From NCBI GenBank assembly GCA_015207155.1, contig JADEXK010000060.1:1-35772 (forward strand): a DNA stretch of 35,772 nucleotides, written 5' to 3'. Below the pieces are notes generated by a model. The model saw only the letters and a list, made by a program, of their open reading frames with translations. It did no database searches and had not been told where the DNA came from. Made by a program: the position numbers and the translations under genes. Shown piece after piece: positions 17,369 through 25,719 of the stretch. This DNA comes from Nostocales cyanobacterium LEGE 11386. GTDB taxonomy: Bacteria; Cyanobacteriota; Cyanobacteriia; Cyanobacteriales; Nostocaceae. The stretch's first letter is position 1; every line of letters starts with the position of its first letter.

Positions 17369-17405
17369 AAAATCTGTTATGGGTTATGCGATCGCCTACC
17401 CATAC

Positions 17406-17602
17406 TTACAATTCAAATCCAGGTAATATATCCTCTCTAGAAACGCTCGCTGGCATTTGAATAACTTCTACAGCTTTTCCTAGGCGGTAAATTTCCGCTT
17501 GGTGATTTTGAGGATTAATCAGCCAACCAAAACGCAGACCATTGTTTATTCATTCCTCATCGGGTACAAGTGGCAGAGATTTTTGGCGCTGTTCTGGCGT
17601 TT
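17406..17602 (-). pseudogene. Uma2 (DUF820) family endonuclease remnant
   Basis: Minus-strand reading gives INNGLRFGWLINPQNHQAEI, then YRLGKAVEVIQMPASVS and REDILPGFEL before a TAA at 17408-17406. This is the C-terminal part of Uma2/DUF820 restriction-endonuclease-like proteins, including the G-W-L-I-x-P and Q-x-E-I-Y-R catalytic region. A TGA interrupts it just before INNG, and the sequence upstream is barely recognisable. The N-terminal half is missing. The MITE at 17258 lies about 40 bases beyond its 3' end. Uma2 copies are very numerous in Nostocales and often decay. Confidence 0.7.
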
Positions 17603-17715
17603 AGGAAAAATGCATGTATAATTTGTTTCTCTGGTAATAAATCAGTTATTTTACGGAAATAGTGTGACTTATTGGCTTTAGCGATTTAAAATCTGAGTCA
17701 AATCATTGGTATATT

Positions 17716-18546
17716 TTGCTATTCGTGTCCACTTCTGCAAAAACCTTTCCTGTCTGGGGATTTTTCCTGCTGGGAACTAACGGCATACTAATGTTGGCGG
17801 TCATCTTGCTCATTTGGCAACAACAGCAATTGACTTCAGTTTTCAGCACTACACCATCCCCAGATCAAGTTCATCAATCCCCAGCAGTTAAACCAGAGTC
17901 AGGCCCACGTCATCAACTCAATTACCAGCAGTGGGTAGACATTCTCAAACAAGAAGCCAAAGTAGTAGCTGATCAGCGTCCTCAGCGTTTAAGCATATTG
18001 GTAGGAGATTCTCTGACTCTGTGGTTTCCCGTTGAGTTATTACCCGAAGATAGAAGTTGGCTTAATCAGGCAATTTCTGGCGAAAGCAGCGAAGGACTAT
18101 TAAAAAGATTAGCTTTATTTGACAGTACCCAGCCTGAGGTAATTTTTGTGATGATTGGTATCAATGATTTGATTCGAGGAGTAAGCGATCGGGTCATCTT
18201 AGATAATCAGCAGCGAATTATGATTGACCTCCGTAAGGCGCATCCCAAAGCGCAAATCGTTGTGCAGTCAATTTTGCCTCATGGGGGAGAAAATGCAACT
18301 TGGGAAGGACGAGAGAAACTGCTGGTGATTGCTAACAGTCGGATTCGTCAGTTGAATCAACAACTGCAAAGCATCGCTACCAAAGTAGGTGTTAAATATC
18401 TTGATTTGTATCCCTTGTTTACTGACCAACAAGGTAACCTGCGCCATGAATTTACCACTGATGGCTTACACCTGAGTCCCACCGGCTATGTAGTTTGGCG
18501 TACTGCGTTACAAATGTATAGCAATATGGAATTAGCATCTCTTTGA
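17716..18546 (+). CDS. SGNH/GDSL-type hydrolase, membrane anchored
   Basis: A 276-residue lipase/esterase-like protein of the SGNH superfamily. The N-terminus has one hydrophobic helix (about 13-34), which anchors it so the enzyme domain faces the periplasm. The catalytic blocks are complete: VGDSLT with Ser99, an ISGES oxyanion block near 120, G-I-N-D with Asn150, and DGLHLS with Asp249 and His252. The substrate is not evident; related proteins deacylate lipids or deacetylate sugars. The start is a TTG at 17716, with a GTG at 17725 as an alternative; no strong ribosome site is seen. It precedes the radical-SAM gene on the same strand by about 190 bases. Confidence 0.85.
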   Translation: MLFVSTSAKTFPVWGFFLLGTNGILMLAVILLIWQQQQLTSVFSTTPSPDQVHQSPAVKPESGPRHQLNYQQWVDILKQEAKVVADQRPQRLSILVGDSLTLWFPVELLPEDRSWLNQAISGESSEGLLKRLALFDSTQPEVIFVMIGINDLIRGVSDRVILDNQQRIMIDLRKAHPKAQIVVQSILPHGGENATWEGREKLLVIANSRIRQLNQQLQSIATKVGVKYLDLYPLFTDQQGNLRHEFTTDGLHLSPTGYVVWRTALQMYSNMELASL

Positions 18547-18738
18547 CATACCAGGGGACAGGCTGGAAAGTTCTTTGGTGTCCGGGTTTTATGATTAGTT
18601 TATGTTCTAACTTATTTCGTTAAATCAATTGCAGCAAGTCAAGCAGTTTGTAGCGACAATTGATTTACCGGATATTCTGGTGGGTATTAAGCAATTCCGA
18701 CAAGAATATTTGACTCGCTATGCAAACAAAGGAAACAG

Positions 18739-19362
18739 ATGGAAACTAAGCCAACGGAACCATCACTAGCACTCACAGAAATTCCCCCTGGCTATCTGAA
18801 CATCATGGGTTATGTTGACGAGTCAGAAGTTAATGGGCCTGGTTGTCGTGCTGTTATCTGGGTACAAGGTTGTCCGCGTGAGTGTCCTGGCTGCTTTAAT
18901 CCTGACTCTTGGTCATTTGAGATTAACCAACTGATTTCTGTTGATACTCTGGCAAAGAAAATTCTCAGCAAATCTCGCAATACAGGCGTAACATTCTCTG
19001 GTGGAGAACCTTTTTGGCAAGCAGCTGCACTAGCATCTCTAGCGCGCAAGCTAAAAGCTGCTGGGTTAAATGTGATGTCTTTCACAGGGTTTACCCTAAA
19101 GCAACTACAATCTGAATCTGCTCCGCCAAATTCCCAAGAATTGTTAGAACAACTAGATATTTTGATTGATGGGCCTTTTGTGGAGTCTCTAGCAATTAAT
19201 TCTCCCAACTCCCCTGTTTCTTCTAGTAATCAACGGGTTAATGTCTTCAACCCGGATTTATCAGACCAAATTACTTGGGCCAGTGACCAGATAGAAGTCC
19301 ACATCCTCAAGGATGGTAGCCGTATTGTCACTGGCTACCAAGGTGGATTGACACTGACATAA
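18739..19362 (+). CDS. NrdG-like 4Fe-4S radical-SAM activating protein
   Basis: A 207-residue protein with the 4Fe-4S single-cluster radical-SAM fold seen in anaerobic ribonucleotide reductase activases. The cluster motif is C45-P-R-E-C49-P-G-C52 inside WVQGCPRECPGCFNP, followed by TFSGGEPF, the glycine-rich SAM-binding loop, and IDGPFV late in the domain. The spacing C-x3-C-x2-C is the radical-SAM norm. No NrdD-type reductase lies in the window, so its target is unknown; many cyanobacteria carry such orphan NrdG-like proteins, and the name should not be read as proof of nucleotide reduction. AGGA lies about six bases before the ATG. Confidence 0.8.
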   Translation: METKPTEPSLALTEIPPGYLNIMGYVDESEVNGPGCRAVIWVQGCPRECPGCFNPDSWSFEINQLISVDTLAKKILSKSRNTGVTFSGGEPFWQAAALASLARKLKAAGLNVMSFTGFTLKQLQSESAPPNSQELLEQLDILIDGPFVESLAINSPNSPVSSSNQRVNVFNPDLSDQITWASDQIEVHILKDGSRIVTGYQGGLTLT

Positions 19363-19521
19363 ATCTTTTTTTGTGTTTGACTTTTTGTATAGTGATGTAA
19401 CTGGCAGGTACTACGAGTATTTGTCAGTTTTTCAATTTTAGGCGTAGATATAGCGGTGCTGTCACCAGGGGTAAGATAAACTGAAAGTATTGCAGATAAA
19501 GGGTTTGAGAAAAACAAGTGT

Positions 19522-19985
19522 TCATTGGGTTTTTACGGGTGTTTTATAAGCACAGCCACAAATTGGACAAAATTGGTGTATTAAACGAAACACCAACTCA
19601 CCGCAATTAGCGCGGTTATCGAATTGGGGTACCGCAGAGATAACAAAACTTGGCTTTGACGTGATTCCACATAGAGTCAACCGCCGCGCCAGGATTCCAG
19701 CATTGGGGACAAAACTTAACCCCAGAAACTTGAGATACTTCTTCGCCCTTGATTAACGTGAATTCGATGAACCTCACCCCAACCCCTCTCCGTGTCGGAG
19801 AGGGGCAAAAATCTCCCTAGTTTTGAACTAAAAATCAAGGTTTCAAAGCCTCTACGCCACTTGCTACAACGCGGGGAACCCGCGCAACGCAGTGGCTCCT
19901 CCTGGCAGGGGAGAGGTTTAGAGAGGGGTTTTTGATAGTTGTCGAACTCACGTTTGATTACAGCATTCAAATATTCTTGAGGCAC
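19522..19985 (-). pseudogene. Double zinc-ribbon protein gene disrupted by a MITE and a frameshift
   Basis: A GTG at 19985 opens with PQEYLNAVIK. The frame then meets the MITE at 19756-19953. Beyond it the original frame resumes with GEEVSQVSGVKFCPQCWNPG, then AVDSMWNHVKAKFCYLCGT, and stops at TAA 19618-19616. After a one-base shift a second zinc ribbon follows (NRANCGELVFRLIHQFCPIC), ending at TGA 19524-19522. Removing the MITE and one target copy rejoins AVIK to GEEVS exactly in frame. Four C-x2-C-type half sites mark a double zinc-ribbon protein of unknown function. Two lesions mean it is now a pseudogene, although the second half could be read alone. Confidence 0.75.
19756..19953. mobile_element. 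MITE, 198 bp, inserted in the zinc-ribbon gene
   Basis: The ends ACGTGAATTCGA (from 19756) and TCGAACTCACGT (to 19953) are inverted repeats with one mismatch, and the similarity continues inward through the CACCCC/AACCCCTCTC-rich segments. A 7-base direct repeat TTGATTA flanks it (19749-19755 and 19954-19960). There is no coding capacity for a transposase. Interior runs such as CCCCTCTCCG and GGAGAGGGG fold back on each other. The sequence looks like a family found widely in Nostocales. Confidence 0.8.
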
Positions 19986-20065
19986 AGCAAGCGCGATCGC
20001 TAAACCTTAGTAAGGTATTGGTATAAGTGGGTGATTATTTTTCCCAGACACAGGAGTGAATTCAA

Positions 20066-21844
20066 TTGGTTCAGCAACCAGACCTCCAGGAAACTTCGTC
20101 GATGCAGCCAATCCAGCGGGTACTGGCAAGTTTAAGTACTTACCGATGGACTTCGCTGGGAGCGTTAGCTAGCCTTTTACTTTTAACAGCTGCTAATGCA
20201 TTGACTCCCCAACTATTTCGCTGGGGAATAGACCAGGGTATTATCAAACAAAATTTACAAATTGTATTCTATAGCGCTGCTTGGTTGGTAGTAGCGGCGA
20301 TCGCCCGTGGTTTATTTAACTTTGGACAAAGTTTTTTAGCAGAAACGGCATCTCAAGGTGTAGCCTATGAACTGCGTAACCAGATTTTCAGCAAAATTCA
20401 ACATCTTAGTTTCAGCTATCATGACCAATCACAGACATCGCAATTGCTCACCCGCGTCACTAGCGATATTGAGCAGATTCGGACATTTGTCGGTACGAGC
20501 TTGATTCAAGTCATCGGTGCAGTTGTGACATTGGTGACCATCGGCGTGGTTTTGCTGATGATGAACTGGCAATTGGCACTGATTTCACTGACGGTTGTAC
20601 CAATGACGGGATGGTTGATGGCGCAATTTATTATGCGGAATACTGTGTTATTTGGGCAGATACAAGAGCGACTCAGTGACCTCAATGCTGTATTGCAAGA
20701 GAACTTAGTAGGGGTCAGGGTAGTCAAGGCCTTTGTGCGGGAGCCAGTGGAAACAACACGTTACACGACGCTGAATGATACCCTGGTCAAAGCCAACATG
20801 AAGACGATTCGGGCAATCCACAATACCTTCCCGTTTATTTTTTTGCTGAGTAATTTGGTAACTTTGGCGGTTTTCGCCTTCGGAGGCGCACAGGTGATAG
20901 GTGGTAGGTTCTCTATTGGTGAACTAGTAGCGTTTAATGCCTATCTCACCTTGATTTTGCAACCAATTTTATTAATTGGATTTGCCGCCCCGTCCATTGC
21001 CCAGGCCGTAGCTTCTGCTGAACGGGTGTATGAAGTAGTGGATGCCGAAGTAGAAATCCGCGATCGCCCCAATGCCATTCCATTTACTACCTGTGGTGGC
21101 AGAATCACCTTTGAGAACGTTTGTTTTCGCTATCCGGGAGCCACAACCGAAGCCCTGAAAAGAGTTTCCTTTGAAACGAAACCCAACGAATTGATTGCTG
21201 TGTTGGGAATGACAGCTTCGGGAAAAAGTACGATTATGAACTTGATTCCGCGCTTTTACGATGTTACCCACGGAGCAGTTCGTATTGACGGCCGAGATGT
21301 CAGGGATTTCACCCTCAAAAGTCTTAGGTCTTGCATTGGAATTGTGTTTCAGGAAACCACACTTTTTTCGGGTACTCTCCGTGAGAATATCGCTTATGCC
21401 GAACCGAATGCCACTCTAGAAGCAGTGATAGAGGCAGCGAAAACTGCACAAATTCACGATTTTATTACCAGCTTACCTGATGGCTACGAAACAATTGTCG
21501 GGGAACGAGGCGTAGGTTTATCTGGTGGACAAAAACAAAGAATTGCGATCGCCCGGACTTTACTCACCGATTACAGTATTCTCATTTTGGATGATAGTAC
21601 CTCTGCTGTGGATGCCAAAACTGCTGCCGAAATTCAAGCCGCTTTGGATGACCTGATGCATCGCAAGGCTTGTACAACCTTTGTCGTCGCTCAACGCATT
21701 AGCACTGTACAGAACGCCGACCGGATTTTTCTAGTTGATAAAGGACAATTAATCGCCCAAGGTACCCATGAGGAATTAATGCAAACCAGTCCTTTATATG
21801 GTGTAATTTTGGAATCTCAGGTGAAGCAAAAGGTGAATACATGA
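20066..21844 (+). CDS. ABC exporter half-transporter with degenerate ATP site (subunit 1)
   Basis: A 592-residue half-transporter with six membrane helices (about 30-310) and one nucleotide-binding domain. The Walker A is G381-M-T-A-S-G-K-S (Ala in place of the usual Gly), the signature LSGGQ (485-489) is canonical, but the catalytic glutamate is Asp510 (LDDSTSAVD) and the switch histidine is Gln543 (VAQRIS). This is the pattern of the inactive-site subunit in heterodimeric exporters such as TM287/288 and BmrCD. The start is TTG at 20066, with AGGAG (20052-20056) nine bases upstream. The stop overlaps the next gene by four bases (ATGA), so the two are translated together. It exports an unknown lipophilic drug or lipid. 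Confidence 0.9.
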   Translation: MVQQPDLQETSSMQPIQRVLASLSTYRWTSLGALASLLLLTAANALTPQLFRWGIDQGIIKQNLQIVFYSAAWLVVAAIARGLFNFGQSFLAETASQGVAYELRNQIFSKIQHLSFSYHDQSQTSQLLTRVTSDIEQIRTFVGTSLIQVIGAVVTLVTIGVVLLMMNWQLALISLTVVPMTGWLMAQFIMRNTVLFGQIQERLSDLNAVLQENLVGVRVVKAFVREPVETTRYTTLNDTLVKANMKTIRAIHNTFPFIFLLSNLVTLAVFAFGGAQVIGGRFSIGELVAFNAYLTLILQPILLIGFAAPSIAQAVASAERVYEVVDAEVEIRDRPNAIPFTTCGGRITFENVCFRYPGATTEALKRVSFETKPNELIAVLGMTASGKSTIMNLIPRFYDVTHGAVRIDGRDVRDFTLKSLRSCIGIVFQETTLFSGTLRENIAYAEPNATLEAVIEAAKTAQIHDFITSLPDGYETIVGERGVGLSGGQKQRIAIARTLLTDYSILILDDSTSAVDAKTAAEIQAALDDLMHRKACTTFVVAQRISTVQNADRIFLVDKGQLIAQGTHEELMQTSPLYGVILESQVKQKVNT

Positions 21845-23622
21845 GAGGCACAGTTCCCATCGTTGCATCCGAGCAAACAGCAAGTCACCAACTCTCCACT
21901 CTGCGGCGCTTTTTACAATATCTACGACCCTATAAAAAAGAAATTCCCGTTGCTATCTCATTAGTTATGGTTGGTGCTGCTAGTCAAGCGATCGGGCCGT
22001 TTTTATTAGGCTGGTCGATTGATAACCTAATTGTCCAGGGAAATTTGCCAGGACTGCTACTGCTATTGGGATTACTGGCGCTAATTTACGGCATCGGTAT
22101 CTGGGCAATCCGAGGTCAAATTATGCGAATCGGCTGGATTGTGCAGCGAGTGTTAGCTCAATTACGACAAGATATTTTTACTAAAATCCAAGGTTTACCA
22201 CTCAGCTTTTTCGACCGCAGTGAAGCCGGTGATTTAATGAGTCGCCTACTAAATGATGTCAATACTGTCAATCAAGCCTTTGGACAAACCATTCCCCAAA
22301 TGCTGGGTAATACTTTCAGCTTAGTGGGGATTGTAATTGCCATGCTTGCAATCAATCTGCAACTTGGCTTGTTAAGTAACTTAGTTATACCCCTGATGAT
22401 TGTAATCACCAACTTGTTTGCGCGCTGGGCTAGAGCCAGATTTCGCGTCACACGACAAACAATTGGGGAACTGTCCGCCAAGTTAGAAGAAGACATTGGC
22501 AGTGTGCGGGAAGCACAGGCATTTAATCGTGTACAAACTAACATTGAAAAATTTAACATTCTCAACGCTGCCAATCGTGATGCTAATGTCGAGGCTGTGG
22601 CCATTACTTCCGCATTTTTACCGTCAATTGATTTTCTCAACACTTTAACCACCGCAGGTGTGCTGGCCTATGGTGGCTATCTTGCTCTCACGGGAGCAGC
22701 TACGGTAGGAGTAGTAACATCTTTTTTACTTTATGTTCAGTTGTTCTTTCGTCCTATTCAGATCCTCAGTCAGTTTTATACCCAAGCTCAGTCCGCCTTC
22801 GCCGGCTTAGAACGAATATTTCTTCTGCTAGATGAACCATCACAACTCAACGATGCACCCGATGCTACCGAAATGCCACTCATTCAGGGCGAAGTCACAT
22901 TCAATAACGTCAATTTTGGCTATAAGCCGAATCAACTAATTCTCAAAGAAGTGAGTTTACACGCTGATCCAGGACAAATGGTGGCGTTAGTGGGAGCGAC
23001 CGGATCGGGAAAAAGTACGATTATTAATTTAATTTTGCGCTTTTACGATGTGTCTAGTGGATCAGTGAAAATAGATGGCATTGATGTGCGGAGTGTGACT
23101 CAAGCTAGTTTGCGGCGTCAGATTGGTATTGTGCTGCAAGATAATATTTTGTTTAGCGGTACTGTCGCAGAAAATATTGCCTTTGGCGCTCCCTATGCTA
23201 TCCAAGCCGAAATTGAAGCGGCGGCACAAATGGCGAATGTACATGAATTTATTACCTCACTACCACAGGGATATACAACTCAATTAGGGGAACGAGGTGC
23301 GCCTCTCAGCCAAGGACAGCGACAACTGATTAGTATTGCCCGTGCGGTATTGATTAACCCCCGCATTCTGATTCTCGATGAAGCAACTAGCAGTATTGAC
23401 ACGAGAACAGAAGTACTAGTACAAGAAGCGATCGCTCGTTTGCTCAAAAATCGTACTAGTTTTGTGATTGCCCATCGACTAAGCACTGTGACGCAGGCCG
23501 GTCAGGTGTTGGTGATTCAGCAGGGACAAGTTGTTGAGCAGGGTACTCATGCAGAATTGATTGATCAACAAGGAGTGTATGCAAATCTTTATGCCCTGCA
23601 TCTGGGTGCAACAACTACATAG
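21841..23622 (+). CDS. ABC exporter half-transporter with catalytic ATP site (subunit 2)
   Basis: A 593-residue half-transporter, six membrane helices then a nucleotide-binding domain. The Walker A is canonical (GATGSGKS, 385-392), Walker B ends D513-E514, and H545 is the switch histidine, so this domain can hydrolyse ATP. Its own signature is altered to LSQGQ (489-493). In a heterodimer its Walker motifs pair with the intact LSGGQ of subunit 1 (working site), while its LSQGQ faces the Asp/Gln site of subunit 1 (degenerate site). The ATG overlaps the stop of subunit 1 by four bases. The two ribosome-coupled genes make one exporter. Confidence 0.92.
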   Translation: MRGTVPIVASEQTASHQLSTLRRFLQYLRPYKKEIPVAISLVMVGAASQAIGPFLLGWSIDNLIVQGNLPGLLLLLGLLALIYGIGIWAIRGQIMRIGWIVQRVLAQLRQDIFTKIQGLPLSFFDRSEAGDLMSRLLNDVNTVNQAFGQTIPQMLGNTFSLVGIVIAMLAINLQLGLLSNLVIPLMIVITNLFARWARARFRVTRQTIGELSAKLEEDIGSVREAQAFNRVQTNIEKFNILNAANRDANVEAVAITSAFLPSIDFLNTLTTAGVLAYGGYLALTGAATVGVVTSFLLYVQLFFRPIQILSQFYTQAQSAFAGLERIFLLLDEPSQLNDAPDATEMPLIQGEVTFNNVNFGYKPNQLILKEVSLHADPGQMVALVGATGSGKSTIINLILRFYDVSSGSVKIDGIDVRSVTQASLRRQIGIVLQDNILFSGTVAENIAFGAPYAIQAEIEAAAQMANVHEFITSLPQGYTTQLGERGAPLSQGQRQLISIARAVLINPRILILDEATSSIDTRTEVLVQEAIARLLKNRTSFVIAHRLSTVTQAGQVLVIQQGQVVEQGTHAELIDQQGVYANLYALHLGATTT

Positions 23623-23915
23623 GGCTTGAGTTAGGCGATTTTTATGGGCTAGCACTTTTTCTACATCTTCCGAAACCACTCAAATGATCAAAGTCCCTCG
23701 TCTTTTATTTGAGCGTTTGAGAGATATTGCTGTTTACGCTGCTTGATTGAATCAAAAATGGATAAAGTCAAGCTTAGACTTGGCGTTTAAAGAAAGCGAG
23801 AGGTAGTGTTCACCGTTTTCATTTGTACCACATGTATTTTTTATACTAGTTTTTATTGTTTAGAGTTTACGCAACAGTACGCGAATAAATAACTTTAGCC
23901 GGAAAACTGTCAAAC
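23623..23915. other. Intergenic region, no gene seen
   Basis: About 290 bases between the ABC subunit 2 and the convergent DUF1772 gene. One 20-codon frame starting at the ATG near 23683 has no ribosome site. No hairpin strong enough to call a terminator was seen. Confidence 0.5.
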
Positions 23916-24446
23916 CTAATCTGTAACTGTACGCTTGTATAGTAATGAAAAAGCTTTCAATGCTGCTAACCACGCTGTCAGCATAATTAAGTGACGTAAC
24001 AAATTCAAATTGACCCATTGCAATGCTGTAGACACAGCATCCACCTGGGAAATGTCTTCGCTCATTAATTTGAGCATCGTGGGAATGAAGTATGAGAAAG
24101 TAAAAATTCGTTCTATTGCCGTCGCACCAGCCGCCCCCAGCCACCAACGCCGCAATATACCCCGGCGATGCCAAGCAGTAATGAAATTTGCTAGTGTCAG
24201 CAGAGTTAATGGTACTGTGGTCACGTAAACCCAAAACTTGAGTCCTGTGTCTGTCTGACGCGCCGTCTCAGCATTCCACTGATACCCAGCTTCAGGTGAA
24301 GCACGCAGCCACTGGGGAACAATGATCTGGGATTCATAAAGGCCTGCACCCAACGCAATACCAAGGTTGATCACAAATAGCCACAACAAGATTTTGGTCA
24401 TGGGTGCTGCTATTTTTCCCCTGTGATACCTATGTAAATTGATCAT
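23916..24446 (-). CDS. DUF1772/anthrone-oxygenase-like membrane protein
   Basis: A 176-residue protein with four predicted membrane helices (about 18-40, 70-95, 105-125, 145-170). The layout of a small four-helix protein with an N-terminal IALGAGLYE segment, W-x-x-A-G-Y-like loop and C-terminal RH residues fits the DUF1772 family, members of which include fungal anthrone oxygenases; function in bacteria is mostly unknown. AGGAG lies about six bases before the ATG at 24446. It diverges from the MarR gene across a control region with paired palindromes, so it is a likely target of that regulator. A second ATG (codon 16) could serve as start. Confidence 0.7.
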   Translation of the reverse strand: MINLHRYHRGKIAAPMTKILLWLFVINLGIALGAGLYESQIIVPQWLRASPEAGYQWNAETARQTDTGLKFWVYVTTVPLTLLTLANFITAWHRRGILRRWWLGAAGATAIERIFTFSYFIPTMLKLMSEDISQVDAVSTALQWVNLNLLRHLIMLTAWLAALKAFSLLYKRTVTD

Positions 24447-24534
24447 TTGCTTCTCCTGTGTTTTCCTTGCTCAGCACATGAGATATCTGCGGTAAGTTCA
24501 GCGCTAGAATCTCAGTAGTTAATCATTTCAAATA

Positions 24535-24563
24535 CTAAATAATTTAGTTGCTAAGATATTTAG
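24535..24563. promoter_or_regulatory. Paired palindromic operators between MarR and DUF1772 genes
   Basis: Two related palindromes, CTAAATAATTTAG (24535-24547, perfect) and CTAAGATATTTAG (24551-24563, CTAA/TTAG arms), lie 16 bases apart centre to centre. Such AT-rich CTAA-N5-TTAG dyads near the promoter of a divergent marR gene are typical binding sites of MarR dimers, so they probably serve both directions. Confidence 0.65.
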
Positions 24564-24585
24564 ATACTAAGAGGAGACAGGGGGA

Positions 24586-25053
24586 TTGTCAAGCGATCGC
24601 ACAGAACGTAGTGAATTATTGAGTGCAAATCTGCAATTGGGTCGTGAACTCAGCGCCCGGACGTTGATGTTTCATGCGGCGATCGCAGAACGGGTAGGAT
24701 TAAGCGCCACAGAACACAAAGCTTTAGACTTACTAGGTAGATCTGGCCCGCTCACGGCTGGACAGCTTGCGGAGTTGACTAGATTGACGACTGGGGCAAT
24801 TACAGGTTTGATTGACCGATTGGAAAAAGTGGGGTTTGTGAGGCGTGAAAGAGATCCGAGCGATCGCCGCAAAGTTGTGATCTATCCTGTCATGGAGAAA
24901 ATCGAGGCTGAGATCGCCCCACTATTTGCATCCATGAGCCAACAAATGGAAAAGTTGTTATCAGATTATAGTGACGAAGAACTAGCAATTATTCAGGATT
25001 TCGTGACCCAGAGCATTGCTGTATTACAAGAAGAAACGGCGAAACTGGGCTGA
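24586..25053 (+). CDS. MarR-family transcriptional regulator
   Basis: A 155-residue winged helix-turn-helix regulator. The recognition region reads LTAGQLAELTRLTTGAITGL, then the wing RRERDPSDRRKVVIYP, the diagnostic MarR D-R-R motif. MarR dimers usually repress a neighbouring transport or oxidation gene and let go on binding a small aromatic compound or on oxidation; no cysteine is seen here, so redox sensing is unlikely. The start is TTG at 24586 with GAGGAG (24571-24576) nine bases upstream. It diverges from the DUF1772 gene and runs convergent to the HxlR gene. Confidence 0.85.
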   Translation: MSSDRTERSELLSANLQLGRELSARTLMFHAAIAERVGLSATEHKALDLLGRSGPLTAGQLAELTRLTTGAITGLIDRLEKVGFVRRERDPSDRRKVVIYPVMEKIEAEIAPLFASMSQQMEKLLSDYSDEELAIIQDFVTQSIAVLQEETAKLG

Positions 25054-25119
25054 GAATAGCGCTCCAAATTAGAGGCGGCGATTGAATATTTACAAAGTAA
25101 CGGATAAATTACAATCAAT

Positions 25120-25461
25120 TTAATTTTTGTTGATTTGCGAAGAGTGCTGAATCGCCCATTCATGCATTGCATAAAGAATCGGCTTTAAACTTTCCCCCAA
25201 GCTTGTCAATGAGTATTCTACCTTGGGGGGAATTTGTGCATAAACTTCTCGGTGTATGATGCCGTCTTCTGCCATTTCTCTGAGTTGCTGAGTGAGCATT
25301 TTTTGCGTAATTCCAGGCAAAGATCGCTGTAATTCTCCAAAGCGTTTTACATCTGTGATTAATTCTCGAATAATCAAAACCTTCCAGCGTCCGCCAATTA
25401 CTTTTAGCGTAGTTTCAACTTCACAAGTCAGCCTGCGATCGTTTTCTGCTTCAGCTTTCAT
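25120..25461 (-). CDS. HxlR-family transcriptional regulator
   Basis: A 113-residue winged helix regulator. The family signature is complete: an early cysteine before the first helix (RLTCEVETTLKVIGGRWKV), LIIRELITDVKRFGELQRSL, and PGITQKMLTQQLREMAEDGI in the recognition part, with VEYSLTSLGESLKP in the wing. HxlR proteins often respond to formaldehyde, quinones or other electrophiles through the N-terminal cysteine. ATG start at 25461 with a weak ribosome site. It is convergent to the MarR gene; its own target is not evident from neighbours. Confidence 0.85.
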   Translation of the reverse strand: MKAEAENDRRLTCEVETTLKVIGGRWKVLIIRELITDVKRFGELQRSLPGITQKMLTQQLREMAEDGIIHREVYAQIPPKVEYSLTSLGESLKPILYAMHEWAIQHSSQINKN

Positions 25462-25719
25462 CGTTACTTTTTAGTCAATACTTTACTTATAAGTTCTTAC
25501 TATTCATATTAGCTTTATTTAGTTTCAAGTCTCTTCGGCTTTTAAGAACAATGCCTACTTTACAAGACTTTTAGGCTTAATTGAGCTGGACTACTTTACA
25601 GGCGATCGCACTTATACCAATTCTGTATGAAGATGCACCAAACTACGTCAAACCGTTATTTTGGTCACACATTAATCCTTACGGAACTTTTGCCCTGGTT
25701 ATGACAACCTTCAATTACT

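Noticed and set aside
17214..17426. 70-codon open frame on plus
   Set aside because: It runs across the MITE and its tandem repeat, with no ribosome site or recognisable domain.
18629..18769. Small plus-strand frame (TTG start, about 46 codons) overlapping the radical-SAM gene start
   Set aside because: It reads fairly protein-like (VATIDLPDILVGIKQF) but has no recognised family and no good ribosome site; it may be the tail of a lost gene.
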